64,000 bases of DNA from Alphaproteobacteria bacterium (GTDB taxonomy: Bacteria; Pseudomonadota; Alphaproteobacteria; Micropepsales; Micropepsaceae), in contig JAFKFG010000007.1 in the NCBI GenBank assembly GCA_017307355.1, forward strand, positions 1 through 64,000, given 5' to 3'. Below are positions 35,699-44,213 of the stretch, one piece after another. Numbering within the stretch: the stretch's first letter is position 1; every line of letters starts with the position of its first letter. Position numbers and translations under genes: made by a program. The notes beneath the pieces are model-generated. The model searched no databases. It saw only the letters and a program-made list of their open reading frames with translations, and was not told where the DNA came from.

Positions 35699-36526
35699 AT
35701 GACCGCAGAACGCCCGATGATTTTTGATGCCCGCGCCGCCCAGGCATCCCGCGCGCGCGCCCGGCGGATCGCGGGCGACCGTTTTCTCGATCAGGCGGCG
35801 CTGGAAGGGTTGTGCGACCGGCTGGCGGCGGTGACGCGGCGCTTCGAGCATGGCCTGTGGATCGGCGAAGCCTTGCCGCCCGCGATGCGGCCTTTCGCAG
35901 GGGACTGGCATGTCGCGGAGTTCGACGCGCGCGAAGTGCTGAGCGGCGAGGCCGGTCCGTTCGATCTGGCCGTCAGCCTTTATTCCCTGCAGGCGATCAA
36001 CGATCTGCCCGGCGCCCTGGTCCAGATCCGCCGCGCCCTCAAGCCCGACGGCTTGTTTCTCGCAGCCCTGTTCGGCGGCGAAACCCTGCGCGAGCTGAGA
36101 GAGAGCTTCGCGATCGCGGAAAGTGACATATCCGGCGGCATCAGTCCGCGCGTCTCGCCTTTCGCCGATGTCCGCGACATGGGGGCGCTGCTTCAGCGCG
36201 CCGGCTTTGCCCTGCCCGTGGCGGATGTGGAACGGCTCCAAGTGCGGTATCGCGATTTCGGATCGCTGGCGCGGGACCTGCGCGCGCATGGCCAGGGCAA
36301 TGCGCTTGCCGGGCGGCAACGCCGTTTCCTCGGCCGCCGCTTATTGAACGCCTTGATCGCCCATTATTCCGCCCACCATGCCCAAGGGGGAAAATTGAAT
36401 GCCACTTTTGAGACCATCTATTTGACGGGATGGGCTCCGCACCAGAGCCAGCAACAGCCCTTGAAGCCGGGCAGCGCCAAGGCCCGTCTCAGCGATGCGC
36501 TCGGCACCGTCGAGCGGAAACTTTAG
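35699..36526 (+). CDS. NDUFAF5/BioC-like SAM-dependent methyltransferase-fold protein
   Basis: A 275-residue protein of the class I methyltransferase fold. It reads MIFDARAAQASRARARRIAG at the start and later GPFDLAVSLYSLQAINDLPGALVQIRRALKPDG and FGGETLRELRESF. This resembles the NDUFAF5 group, an arginine hydroxylase needed for complex I assembly in mitochondria, whose alphaproteobacterial homologues are often beside comF. Motif I (GxGxG) is degenerate. Function in this organism is inferred. It overlaps the convergent Flp gene by 4 bases. Confidence 0.75.
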   Translation: MTAERPMIFDARAAQASRARARRIAGDRFLDQAALEGLCDRLAAVTRRFEHGLWIGEALPPAMRPFAGDWHVAEFDAREVLSGEAGPFDLAVSLYSLQAINDLPGALVQIRRALKPDGLFLAALFGGETLRELRESFAIAESDISGGISPRVSPFADVRDMGALLQRAGFALPVADVERLQVRYRDFGSLARDLRAHGQGNALAGRQRRFLGRRLLNALIAHYSAHHAQGGKLNATFETIYLTGWAPHQSQQQPLKPGSAKARLSDALGTVERKL

Positions 36527-36675
36527 GGCATTTTGTCCGCGAGGCTCTGAAACAGGCCTTTCACATTCGTCCCCAACAAGGACACGGCCGTGATGATCAG
36601 GATCGAGATGAAGCCCGCAATCAACGCATACTCGATCGCCGTGTTGCCGGACGTATCGGCGGCAAACCGCTTCAC
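36523..36675 (-). CDS. Flp-family type IVb pilin (50 aa)
   Basis: A 50-residue prepilin of the Flp/Fap family. It starts at GTG overlapping the mutT stop (GTGA). The short leader MKRFAADTSG is cut after Gly, before NTAIEYALIAGF, with the Glu+5 and Tyr+6 of type IVb pilins and a following hydrophobic helix ISILIITAVSLLG. Flp subunits form Tad pili for attachment. No tad/cpa assembly genes are in the window, so this is an orphan copy. Confidence 0.88.
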   Translation of the reverse strand: MKRFAADTSGNTAIEYALIAGFISILIITAVSLLGTNVKGLFQSLADKMP

Positions 36676-37100
36676 AGCAGATCGCGCAACATGGGAAGCA
36701 GCGGCAAGTCGGCCGCGGGCATGGGAAAGGCGGAGGGACTGGAGATCAGTTCGCGCGGACGGACCCATTTGATCGCCTGGTGGATGCGTGGAACGGGCGT
36801 GCCTTCCCAGCGCCGGCAAACATAGAGCGGCATTAGAAGGTGGAAATTCGCGTAAGTGTGGGATGCGAAAGTGAAGGGCGCCAGACAGGGCTCTTTCACC
36901 GCAATGCCCAATTCCTCGTCCAATTCCCGGATCAACGCCTGTTCCGGCGTTTCGCCCGGCTCCCACTTTCCGCCCGGAAATTCCCATAGCCCCGCCATCG
37001 CTTTGTCCGGCGGCCGCTGCGCGATCAGCACACGCCCGTCCGGATCGATCAGCGCCACCGCCACTGCGAGAATAACGGGCTTGGCGTTGTCGGAGGTCAT
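36672..37100 (-). CDS. mutT: MutT-family NUDIX hydrolase, 8-oxo-dGTP pyrophosphatase
   Basis: A 142-residue NUDIX protein that removes oxidised dGTP from the pool. The NUDIX box GGKWEPGETPEQALIRELDEELGI is intact (here abbreviated: G-x5-E-x7-R-E-x2-E-E-x-G), preceded by PPDKAMAGLWEFPG, characteristic of MutT. GGAG 8 bases before ATG 37098-37100 supports the start over a GTG three codons upstream. The stop overlaps the flp GTG. Confidence 0.92.
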   Translation of the reverse strand: MTSDNAKPVILAVAVALIDPDGRVLIAQRPPDKAMAGLWEFPGGKWEPGETPEQALIRELDEELGIAVKEPCLAPFTFASHTYANFHLLMPLYVCRRWEGTPVPRIHQAIKWVRPRELISSPSAFPMPAADLPLLPMLRDLL

Positions 37101-37198
37101 GATCCACACTCCATGGCTAAGGCTGCATTAAATGTCATGGTAAAAGTCCATTAACGCAAAAGCGCGGCGAAAGCGCCGCCAAAACAAGGAGACAGGAA

Positions 37199-37621
37199 AT
37201 GACGACTTTCGGTACCGCCGTCTGGCATGGCGGCCTCAAGGACGGCAAGGGCGCAATCTCGACCAAGAGCGGCGCGCTGAAGGATTATCCGTATGGCTTT
37301 GCCAGCCGCTTCGAGGGCAAGCCCGGTACCAACCCGGAAGAGTTGATCGGCGCGGCCCATGCCGGCTGCTTCACCATGGCGCTGTCCTTGATCTTGGGCG
37401 AAGCCGGGCTGACCGCCGACGAGATGAACACGCAAGCGGATGTGACCTTGGAAAAACTGGCCGACGGATTCGCCATCACCAAGGTGCATCTGACCTTGCG
37501 GGCCAAAATCCCCGGCTGCGATAAGGCCAAGTTCGATGAGTTGGCGGGCAAGGCGAAAGCAGGTTGCCCGGTATCGAAACTGCTGAAAGCGGAAATTACC
37601 CTGGACGCCGCGCTGACTTGA
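37199..37621 (+). CDS. osmC: OsmC-type peroxiredoxin
   Basis: A 140-residue OsmC-family hydroperoxidase. The peroxidatic Cys is in GAAHAGCFTMALSLIL and the second Cys in KAKAGCPVSKLLKAE, the OsmC pair that reduces organic hydroperoxides. GGAG about 9 bases before the ATG. A GC-rich hairpin, GCGGCG-aaag-CGCCGC (37164-37179), sits in its probable leader. Confidence 0.95.
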   Translation: MTTFGTAVWHGGLKDGKGAISTKSGALKDYPYGFASRFEGKPGTNPEELIGAAHAGCFTMALSLILGEAGLTADEMNTQADVTLEKLADGFAITKVHLTLRAKIPGCDKAKFDELAGKAKAGCPVSKLLKAEITLDAALT

Positions 37622-37632
37622 TTGCCCCATCT

Positions 37633-37718
37633 GTCCGCCACGCGGGCAAGCCCGCTAGCGGACGTTCGGCACGCGGATGCTACCGAACTCCCCCGTCAGC
37701 GGCTTCGCCGCACGGGGG
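37633..37718. repeat. Triple hairpin cluster between osmC and bla
   Basis: The gap between the convergent osmC and beta-lactamase genes holds three stems in a row. GTCCGC/GCGGAC (37633-37663) encloses GCGGGC/GCCCGC. GTTCGG/CCGAAC spans 37664-37688. CCCCCGT/ACGGGGG (37690-37718) encloses GCGGC-ttc-GCCGC. The last pair of arms matches the hairpin at 22336-22372. It looks like a dispersed palindromic element that also ends both transcripts. Confidence 0.7.
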
Positions 37719-37732
37719 AAGAAAGCCGGTGC

Positions 37733-38611
37733 CTATGCAAACCGGTCGCTAATGATCTTGCCGATGTCGGCCAGCGCATGATCGTGGCCGGCGTCGCCCG
37801 GTTTATTGCCGCCGGTATAGGCGCAGACCAGCACCGGCGCGCGATTGCCGGGCGGCCAGAGAATGGCGACATCGTTCAATTGGCCGCTGCCCGAACCGGT
37901 CTTGTCTCCCGCCCTCCAGCCAGGGGGCAATCCGGCGCGCAACCGCGTCAGGCCCGTGCTGCAGGCGATCATCCAGTCGGTGAGCTGCTTGCGGGACGTG
38001 GCGGACAATGTATCGCCCAGGAGAATATCCCGCAGGTTCGCCAGCATCGCTGACGGCATGGTGGTGTCCTTTTCGCCGTCCGGCACATTGAGCGCGCCTT
38101 CGATGCGGTCGAAGCGCGTGCGGCTGTCGCCCAGATCGCGGGCAAAGCGCGTCAGGCCTTCCGGCCCGCCCACCCCGGTGAAAAGGAGATTGGCCGCGGT
38201 ATTGTCGCTGACGGTTACTGCCGCCGCGCAAAGCGCCTTCACGCTCATCCCCCGCGCCAGGTTTTTGCTGGTCTCCGGCGCGTATTCGAGAAGGTCGCTT
38301 TTCTGGTAATGGATCACCCGGTCCAGCTTTTCCTGACCCGCATCCACCCGCTCCAACGTCGCGGCCACCAGCATCAGCTTGAAGGTGCTGCACATCAGAG
38401 CGCGTTCGTTTTCCCGGTAGAAAATGGAATTGCCGTTGCCGGTATCCAGCGCCGCCACGCCGATGCGCAGGCCCAGCCTCTTTTCCATCTCCGCGATGCG
38501 CCGGCCCGATTGATCGTAGCGGTCCTCGGCCGCCCGGGCGGTGCCCGGCAGCAGCAGCGCCGATGCGCCCAGAACGAAGCGTCGCGTCGGCCTGAAATCT
38601 GATTCGCTCAT
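37733..38611 (-). CDS. bla: Class A beta-lactamase
   Basis: A 292-residue serine beta-lactamase. All class A motifs are present: Ser75 in CSTFK (Ambler S70xxK), SDN at 135-137, Glu171 in RIEGALN (Ambler E166), and DKTGSGS (K234TG). Cys before the nucleophile occurs in several class A groups; no second Cys follows the KTG, so the KPC-type disulfide is absent. The N-terminus TRRFVLGASALLLPGTARA looks like a Tat signal. It is a chromosomal enzyme without mobile DNA around it. Its substrate range is not predictable. Confidence 0.93.
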   Translation of the reverse strand: MSESDFRPTRRFVLGASALLLPGTARAAEDRYDQSGRRIAEMEKRLGLRIGVAALDTGNGNSIFYRENERALMCSTFKLMLVAATLERVDAGQEKLDRVIHYQKSDLLEYAPETSKNLARGMSVKALCAAAVTVSDNTAANLLFTGVGGPEGLTRFARDLGDSRTRFDRIEGALNVPDGEKDTTMPSAMLANLRDILLGDTLSATSRKQLTDWMIACSTGLTRLRAGLPPGWRAGDKTGSGSGQLNDVAILWPPGNRAPVLVCAYTGGNKPGDAGHDHALADIGKIISDRFA

Positions 38612-38649
38612 GGCGCGGTTATAACAGGCAGCGCTGGTTTCTTAGAGCC

Positions 38650-39933
38650 TCAGCTACGATAAGAACCATTAATATCGATATAACCGTGGGTCAGATCGCA
38701 GGTCCAGACGCGGGCCGAGCCCTTGCCGAGCCCCAGATCGACGGCAATCTGAACATCGCGGCCCGATACCGCCCTGGTCGCGACCGCTTCGTCGTATTTC
38801 GCCGCGCGCATGCCTTTTTCGGCAACGACATGGCCGCCGAAGGAAATCTTCAGCCGGTCGCGATCCGCCGCTTCGCCGGCCTTGCCCACAGCCATCACCA
38901 CCCGGCCCCAATTGGCGTCATTGCCGGCAATGGCCGTCTTGACCAGCGGCGAGTTGGCAATGGCCAGCGCCACGCGCCTTGCCGCCTCCTCGGTTTCCGC
39001 GCCGGTGACGTCCACCCGGATCAACTTTTCCGCGCCTTCGCCGTCCTTGACCACGGCAAGCGCGAGATCGAGCAGCAGCGCGTCCAGGCTCTTGCGGAAG
39101 CCCGCCAGCCGCTTGTCCGAAGCCTTCGTCACCGCGCCGTGCTTGGCCCCCTTGCCGGTGGCGAACAGCAACAGCGTGTCGCTGGTCGAGGTATCGGAAT
39201 CGACGGTGATGGAATTGAAGGACGGTCCCACGCCTGCGTTCAGGCAATCCTGCAGCACCTGAGCCGGAAGCAATGCGTCGGTAAAAACAAAGGCCAGCAT
39301 GGTCGCCATGTCGGGCGCGATCATGCCGGAGCCTTTGGCGATCCCGTTCAAGGTCACTTTCACGCCATCGATGGTGGCCGTGGTGGTGGCCAGCTTGGGG
39401 TAGGTATCGGTGGTCATGATGGCTTCCGCCGCCGGACGCCAGCCGGACGCGGAGGCGTCTTCCGCCACGCGACCCAAAATTTTTGTAATCTTCTCGGCAG
39501 GCAACGGTTCGCCGATCACCCCTGTCGAAGCCAGAAAAACCTCCGACGCCTTGCAGCCGATCACCGCGCTTGCGGCTTCTGCCACGGCGCGTGCGCCCGC
39601 CATTCCCGCCTGGCCGGTAAAGGCATTGGCATTGCCGCTGTTGACCACCAGCGCGCGGGCCTGGCCCCGCTTCAGCTGGGCCCGGCACCAATCCACCGGC
39701 GCCGAAGCAGTCTTGGACCGGGTGAAAACGCCGGCCACTTCGGTTCCGGGCGCCAGAATCGCCATCAGCACATCGGTGCGGTTGCGATATTTGATTCCCG
39801 CTTCGCCGGTCGCCAGCCGTACCCCGGCGAGCGGCGGCAAATGGGCGAAACTCTTGGGTGCCAAGGGTGAAACCGGGTGCGACGTTTTCGGAGCGGCGGC
39901 TTTTTTCGCCGGCGCCTTTTTGCCCTTTGCCAT
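38650..39933 (-). CDS. argJ: ArgJ, ornithine acetyltransferase
   Basis: A 427-residue glutamate N-acetyltransferase of the arginine acetyl cycle. The self-cleaving motif is [20 protein letters not shown]; cleavage before the Thr of MATM makes alpha and beta chains and exposes the catalytic Thr. An N-terminal Lys/Ala/Pro-rich stretch (about 30 residues) is longer than in many homologues. GGGGGA about 7 bases ahead of ATG 39931-39933 decides the start over a TTG two codons upstream. It diverges from secA. Confidence 0.96.
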   Translation of the reverse strand: MAKGKKAPAKKAAAPKTSHPVSPLAPKSFAHLPPLAGVRLATGEAGIKYRNRTDVLMAILAPGTEVAGVFTRSKTASAPVDWCRAQLKRGQARALVVNSGNANAFTGQAGMAGARAVAEAASAVIGCKASEVFLASTGVIGEPLPAEKITKILGRVAEDASASGWRPAAEAIMTTDTYPKLATTTATIDGVKVTLNGIAKGSGMIAPDMATMLAFVFTDALLPAQVLQDCLNAGVGPSFNSITVDSDTSTSDTLLLFATGKGAKHGAVTKASDKRLAGFRKSLDALLLDLALAVVKDGEGAEKLIRVDVTGAETEEAARRVALAIANSPLVKTAIAGNDANWGRVVMAVGKAGEAADRDRLKISFGGHVVAEKGMRAAKYDEAVATRAVSGRDVQIAVDLGLGKGSARVWTCDLTHGYIDINGSYRS

Positions 39934-40036
39934 GCACAATCCCCCGGAAATGGCCGTCGCTCTCGACCGTCGGCGGGGGATAGTGTGGAAATCGTCCGGT
40001 TTGACAAGGCCCTAGCCCCCTTTGGGGCCGCCTTCC

Positions 40037-40072
40037 GTCAAATTTGACAATGGGATAGGCCGTTCTTATGTC
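40037..40072 (+). promoter_or_regulatory. secA promoter with a 12-bp palindrome over the -35
   Basis: TTGACA at 40044-40049 and TTATGT/TATGTC at 40066-40072 (16-17-base spacer) are a good sigma-70 promoter with a leader of about 60 bases to secA. GTCAAATTTGAC (40037-40048) is a perfect palindrome overlapping the -35, a possible operator, or a shared -35 for the argJ side. Confidence 0.6.
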
Positions 40073-40139
40073 TCCCGCGCGGCCGCACCACGCGGAAATG
40101 GCGGTCACGCCCTTAAAGCCGGCCCGACAGAGGATTTTC

Positions 40140-42851
40140 ATGCTGGGCATCAGCGCGCTCGCCAAACAGTTCTTCGGCTCCGCCAACGAACGCAAAATCA
40201 AGCCCTTATGGGCGACCGTGGCCAAGATCAACGCCTTGGAGCCCCGGTTCCAGGCCATGAGCGATGACGAGCTCCGGGCCATGACCGTCACCTTCCGCGA
40301 AAGGCTGGCGGCGGACGAGACCCTGGACGACCTTTTGCCGGAAGCCTTCGCGGTGGTTCGCGAGGCCGCCAAGCGCACTTTGGGCCAGCGCCATTTCGAC
40401 GTGCAGCTGATCGGCGGCATGATCCTGCATGACGGCCATATCTCCGAAATGCGGACCGGTGAAGGCAAGACCCTGGTCGCCACCCTCGCCACCTATCTGA
40501 ACGCCCTCACCGGCAACGGCGTGCATGTGGTGACGGTCAACGATTACCTGGCCAAGCGCGACAGCGACTGGATGGGCCAGATCTACCGCTTCCTGGGCCT
40601 TTCCGTCGGCTGCATCGTGCATGGCCTCAACGACGAGGAGCGGCGCGAAGCCTATGCCGCCGACATCACCTACGGCACCAACAACGAATTCGGCTTCGAC
40701 TATCTGCGCGACAATATGAAATACGCGCTGAACGCCATGACCCAGCGCGGCCATGCCTTTGCCATCGTGGACGAAGTCGACTCCATCCTGATCGACGAAG
40801 CGCGTACGCCTCTGATCATTTCGGGACCTACCGAAGATCTCACCGAAATGTACCGGGCGGTGGACGCCCTGATGGTCAATCTGGTCGCGGGCGATTATGA
40901 GCTGGACGAAAAATCCAAGCAGGTGACCCTCACCGAAACCGGCGCCGAGCATATGGTCCAGCTGCTGAAGGGCGCGGGCCTTTTGGCGCATGGCGATCTT
41001 TATGACACCGAGAACATCTCGGTGGTCCATCACGTCAATCAGGCGCTGAAGGCCCACAAGCTGTTCCAGCGCGACCGCGACTATATCGTCAAGAACGACC
41101 AGGTGATCATCATCGACGAGTTCACCGGCCGCATGATGGAAGGCCGGCGCTATTCCGAAGGCCTGCACCAGGCGCTGGAAGCCAAGGAACAGGTCAAGGT
41201 CCAGCCGGAAAACGTCACCCTGGCCTCGATCACCTTCCAGAATTACTTCCGCCTCTACGAAAAACTGGCCGGCATGACCGGCACCGCCATGACCGAAGCG
41301 GCGGAATTCATGGACATCTACAAGCTCGATGTCCGCGACATTCCCACCAATGTTCCGGTGGCCCGCAAGGATTACGACGACGAAGTCTATCGCACCGCCG
41401 ACGAAAAGAACGACGCCATCGTCAAGCTGGTCGAAGCCTGCCGCGAAAAAGGCCAACCCTGCCTGGTGGGCACCACCTCGATCGAGAAGTCGGAACAGCT
41501 TTCCGAGCTGATGAAGAAGCGCCGCATTTCCCACAATGTGCTGAATGCGCGCTATCACGAACAGGAAGCCTTCATCGTGGCCCAGGCCGGCGTGCCAGGC
41601 GCTGTTACCATCGCCACCAACATGGCCGGCCGCGGCACCGACATTCAGCTGGGCGGCAATGCGGAGATGCGCATCAGCCACGAACTGGCCTCGGTGACCG
41701 ATCCGGCCGAGCGCGAAACCAAGAGCCAGACGATCCGCGAGGAAGTCGCCGCCAACAAGCAGAAGGCACTGGCCGCGGGCGGCCTTTACGTGATCGGTAC
41801 CGAGCGCCACGAAAGCCGGCGCATCGACAACCAGCTGCGCGGCCGGTCCGGCCGCCAGGGCGATCCGGGCGCCTCGAAATTCTTCCTCTCCCTGCAAGAC
41901 GACCTGATGCGCATCTTCGGGTCCGAGCGGATGGACGCGATTCTCACCCGCCTGGGCCTGGAGCCCGGCGAAGCCATCACCCATCCCTGGGTGAACAAGG
42001 CGCTGGAGAAGGCGCAGCAGAAAGTCGAAGCGCGCAACTTCGAGATCCGCAAGAACATCCTCAAATATGACGACGTGCTGAACGACCAGCGCAAGGTGAT
42101 CTTCGACCAGCGCAAGGAGATCATGAATTCCGACGATGTCTCCGACCAGATCGCCGATTTCCGCGAGGAGGTCGTGGAAAGCCTGGTCGCCCGGCACATC
42201 CCGGAAAAAGCCTATGCCGAGCAATGGGACGCGGCGGGCCTGCACGACGAAGTGGCCAAGATCTTCGGCGTCGAATTGCCGGTGCTGGACTGGACCAAGG
42301 AAGAAGGCATCGCCGAAGAGGAAGTGCGCGAGCGCATTCTCAAATCCGTGGAGGCGCGCAGCGCCGAACGGGCGGCCAATTTCGGCATCGACGTCACCCG
42401 TTATGTCGAAAAGGCGATCCTGCTCCAGACGCTCGACACCAATTGGCGCGAGCACATCATCAACCTGGATCACTTGCGCCAATATGTGGGCCTGCGCGGT
42501 TATGGCCAGCGCGACCCGCTCAACGAATATAAGAGCGAAGCCTTCGAACTGTTCGAAGCGCTTCTGTCCAAGCTGCATACCGATGTGGTCACGCAGCTGA
42601 TGCATGTGCAGATCCAGACCGGCGAACCGCCGCCGGAATTGGCGCCGCGCCCGCTGCCCGCCATGCAGGCAAGCCATATCGATCCGTTGACCGGCGAAGA
42701 CGAGATGGCGGCAGCCGCCCAGTTCCGCCAGGATCCGGCGCTGCCGGTGGATCCCAACAATCCGGAGACCTGGTCCAAGGTCCAGCGCAACGCGCCCTGC
42801 CCCTGCGGATCGGGCCGCAAATACAAGCACTGCCACGGCTCGCTGACCTGA
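40140..42851 (+). CDS. secA: SecA preprotein translocase ATPase
   Basis: A 903-residue motor of the Sec pathway that pushes unfolded preproteins through SecYEG. Walker A is in [31 protein letters not shown] carries the DEAD-type Walker B, and [14 protein letters not shown] and [13 protein letters not shown] are helicase motifs. The C-terminal [14 protein letters not shown] zinc tail binds SecB and lipid. [13 protein letters not shown] is the usual SecA start, with AGAGGA 6 bases ahead; upstream in-frame ATGs are not used. Length is normal for the class. Confidence 0.97.
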   Translation: MLGISALAKQFFGSANERKIKPLWATVAKINALEPRFQAMSDDELRAMTVTFRERLAADETLDDLLPEAFAVVREAAKRTLGQRHFDVQLIGGMILHDGHISEMRTGEGKTLVATLATYLNALTGNGVHVVTVNDYLAKRDSDWMGQIYRFLGLSVGCIVHGLNDEERREAYAADITYGTNNEFGFDYLRDNMKYALNAMTQRGHAFAIVDEVDSILIDEARTPLIISGPTEDLTEMYRAVDALMVNLVAGDYELDEKSKQVTLTETGAEHMVQLLKGAGLLAHGDLYDTENISVVHHVNQALKAHKLFQRDRDYIVKNDQVIIIDEFTGRMMEGRRYSEGLHQALEAKEQVKVQPENVTLASITFQNYFRLYEKLAGMTGTAMTEAAEFMDIYKLDVRDIPTNVPVARKDYDDEVYRTADEKNDAIVKLVEACREKGQPCLVGTTSIEKSEQLSELMKKRRISHNVLNARYHEQEAFIVAQAGVPGAVTIATNMAGRGTDIQLGGNAEMRISHELASVTDPAERETKSQTIREEVAANKQKALAAGGLYVIGTERHESRRIDNQLRGRSGRQGDPGASKFFLSLQDDLMRIFGSERMDAILTRLGLEPGEAITHPWVNKALEKAQQKVEARNFEIRKNILKYDDVLNDQRKVIFDQRKEIMNSDDVSDQIADFREEVVESLVARHIPEKAYAEQWDAAGLHDEVAKIFGVELPVLDWTKEEGIAEEEVRERILKSVEARSAERAANFGIDVTRYVEKAILLQTLDTNWREHIINLDHLRQYVGLRGYGQRDPLNEYKSEAFELFEALLSKLHTDVVTQLMHVQIQTGEPPPELAPRPLPAMQASHIDPLTGEDEMAAAAQFRQDPALPVDPNNPETWSKVQRNAPCPCGSGRKYKHCHGSLT

Positions 42852-42930
42852 ACTCCCGGTCATCTTCCGTCCCGGTTGCGCTTTAAGGCGGACTCGCGCG
42901 TTATGTGCGCGGAAACGGGGAGTTTCAGCC

Positions 42931-43866
42931 GTGCTGACCGTACACAAATCCGGCGGCAAGACCGTCTGGGTGGATCTTTGCGAACCCACCGACGAGGAAC
43001 TGGCCCAAGCCCGCAGCGAATACGGCCTGGAGATTCCCCCGCGCGCCCAGTTGGAGGAAATCGAGTTTTCCAGCCGTCTCCAGTATGAGGACGATATCTT
43101 CACCATTTCCGTGCCGGTCACGCCGCATGGCGAGAATGGCGAGGACATCACATCGCCCTTGGGCTTCGTGCTGACCAAGGATCTTCTGGTCACCGTCCGT
43201 TTCGCGCATCTGCATACCTTTCCCGCCATCATCAAGCGGGTCGAGCGGCGGACCCGCACCGCGCCCGATATTTTCATGGTCATCATCGAAGCCTTGGTGG
43301 ATTACGGCGCCGACCGGCTGGAGGAATTGCGCGCAGAAGCGCTTGCCATCTCCAACCGGGTTTTCCACAAGGACATGCGGGCCAAGCAGCGGCGCAACGT
43401 CAAGCGCTTCAACAGCATGCTGCGTGACACGTTGATCGAGATCGGCGACATGGGCGAGCGGCTATCCCATATCCGCGACACGCTTCTGGTGATGCAACGG
43501 GCGGTGCCGTTTGTGACGGAGCATGGCGATGGCTGGCTGGAAAGCACGGTCAAGGCCCGGCTCAAAATGGCCGGAAGTGACGTGCAGTCGCTCAACGATT
43601 ATGAGGTCCATCTCACCGACAAGATTCAGTTCCTGCTGGATGCGGCGCTGGGCTTCATCAACACCGAGCAGAACGACCTGTTCAAGGTGCTTACCATCGC
43701 TTCGGTGGTGGGCATTCCGCCGACCTTCATCGCCAGCATGTATGGGATGAACTTCCACGACATGCCGGAGCTGAGCTGGGCCTGGGGTTATGAATGGGGA
43801 CTGTTCCTGATCGTGCTTTCCACCGTGATCCCGATCATGTGGTTCAAAGTACGCGGCTGGTGGTAG
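42931..43866 (+). CDS. corA: CorA magnesium transporter
   Basis: A 311-residue CorA-family divalent cation channel. The large N-terminal cytoplasmic domain is followed by a long helix and two C-terminal membrane segments; the selectivity motif is GMN in SMYGMNFHDMPEL. It starts at GTG 42931 with GGGGAG ahead. The gene ends TTC-AAA-GTA-CGC-GGC-TGG-TGG-TAG, and these 24 bases begin an 88-bp tandem repeat (next feature). Confidence 0.95.
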   Translation: MLTVHKSGGKTVWVDLCEPTDEELAQARSEYGLEIPPRAQLEEIEFSSRLQYEDDIFTISVPVTPHGENGEDITSPLGFVLTKDLLVTVRFAHLHTFPAIIKRVERRTRTAPDIFMVIIEALVDYGADRLEELRAEALAISNRVFHKDMRAKQRRNVKRFNSMLRDTLIEIGDMGERLSHIRDTLLVMQRAVPFVTEHGDGWLESTVKARLKMAGSDVQSLNDYEVHLTDKIQFLLDAALGFINTEQNDLFKVLTIASVVGIPPTFIASMYGMNFHDMPELSWAWGYEWGLFLIVLSTVIPIMWFKVRGWW

Positions 43867-44042
43867 TTGCCTCAGTTCGGAGTTGGCGCCACACGCGTCC
43901 TGACGCTGTCGCTAGGACGCACGCGGCGGGTTCAAAGTACGCGGCTGGTGGTAGTTGCCTCAGTTCGGAGTTGGCGCCACACGCGTCCTGACGCTGTCGC
44001 TAGGACGCACGCGGCGGGTTCAAAGTCCGTGGCTGGTGGTAG
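43843..44042. repeat. 88-bp tandem repeat containing the corA 3' end
   Basis: Two identical 88-bp units (43843-43930 and 43931-44018) and a third partial unit (44019-44042). Each begins with the last 24 coding bases of corA (FKVRGWW and stop), then 64 noncoding bases holding an inverted repeat GCGTCCT/AGGACGC. The third partial copy differs at two positions, both synonymous (GTA to GTC, CGC to CGT), so it would also encode FKVRGWW-stop. Open frames across the repeats are not genes. Confidence 0.93.
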
Positions 44043-44213
44043 CTCGCTCCTTGAAAAATCCCGCTCTATCCGGGCGATTCGAAATATGGCCGCGCATCAA
44101 AATCTTGCCATGACGCGCTGCGGGATATTGCAGAATTTTCATAGTAAGATAGCATGGCGGTAGCGGATTTTGTCCGCGGCTTGGGGAGAAATTTTTTCAA
44201 AATGAGGTGTGCC
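43867..44213. other. Intergenic stretch between corA and the CsgG-like gene
   Basis: These 347 bases hold the 88-bp repeats up to 44042 and then about 170 bases of AT-richer leader. A small hairpin GCGGA-ttttg-TCCGC lies at 44162-44176, ahead of GAGG and the ATG at 44214. I could not settle on a promoter pair. No gene is evident. Confidence 0.5.

Noticed and set aside
37733..38611. A mobile resistance gene
   Set aside because: The beta-lactamase is surrounded by housekeeping genes of like composition, with no insertion sequence, integron or transposon end beside it.
40206..43286. A 1026-residue open frame on the minus strand opposite secA and corA
   Set aside because: Both plus-strand genes have complete motifs; the minus frame is low-complexity His/Gln/Val antisense sequence.
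43867..44163. A 98-residue frame over the 88-bp repeats
   Set aside because: The repeat unit is not a multiple of three, so the reading changes frame between copies; the sequence is noncoding apart from the corA end.
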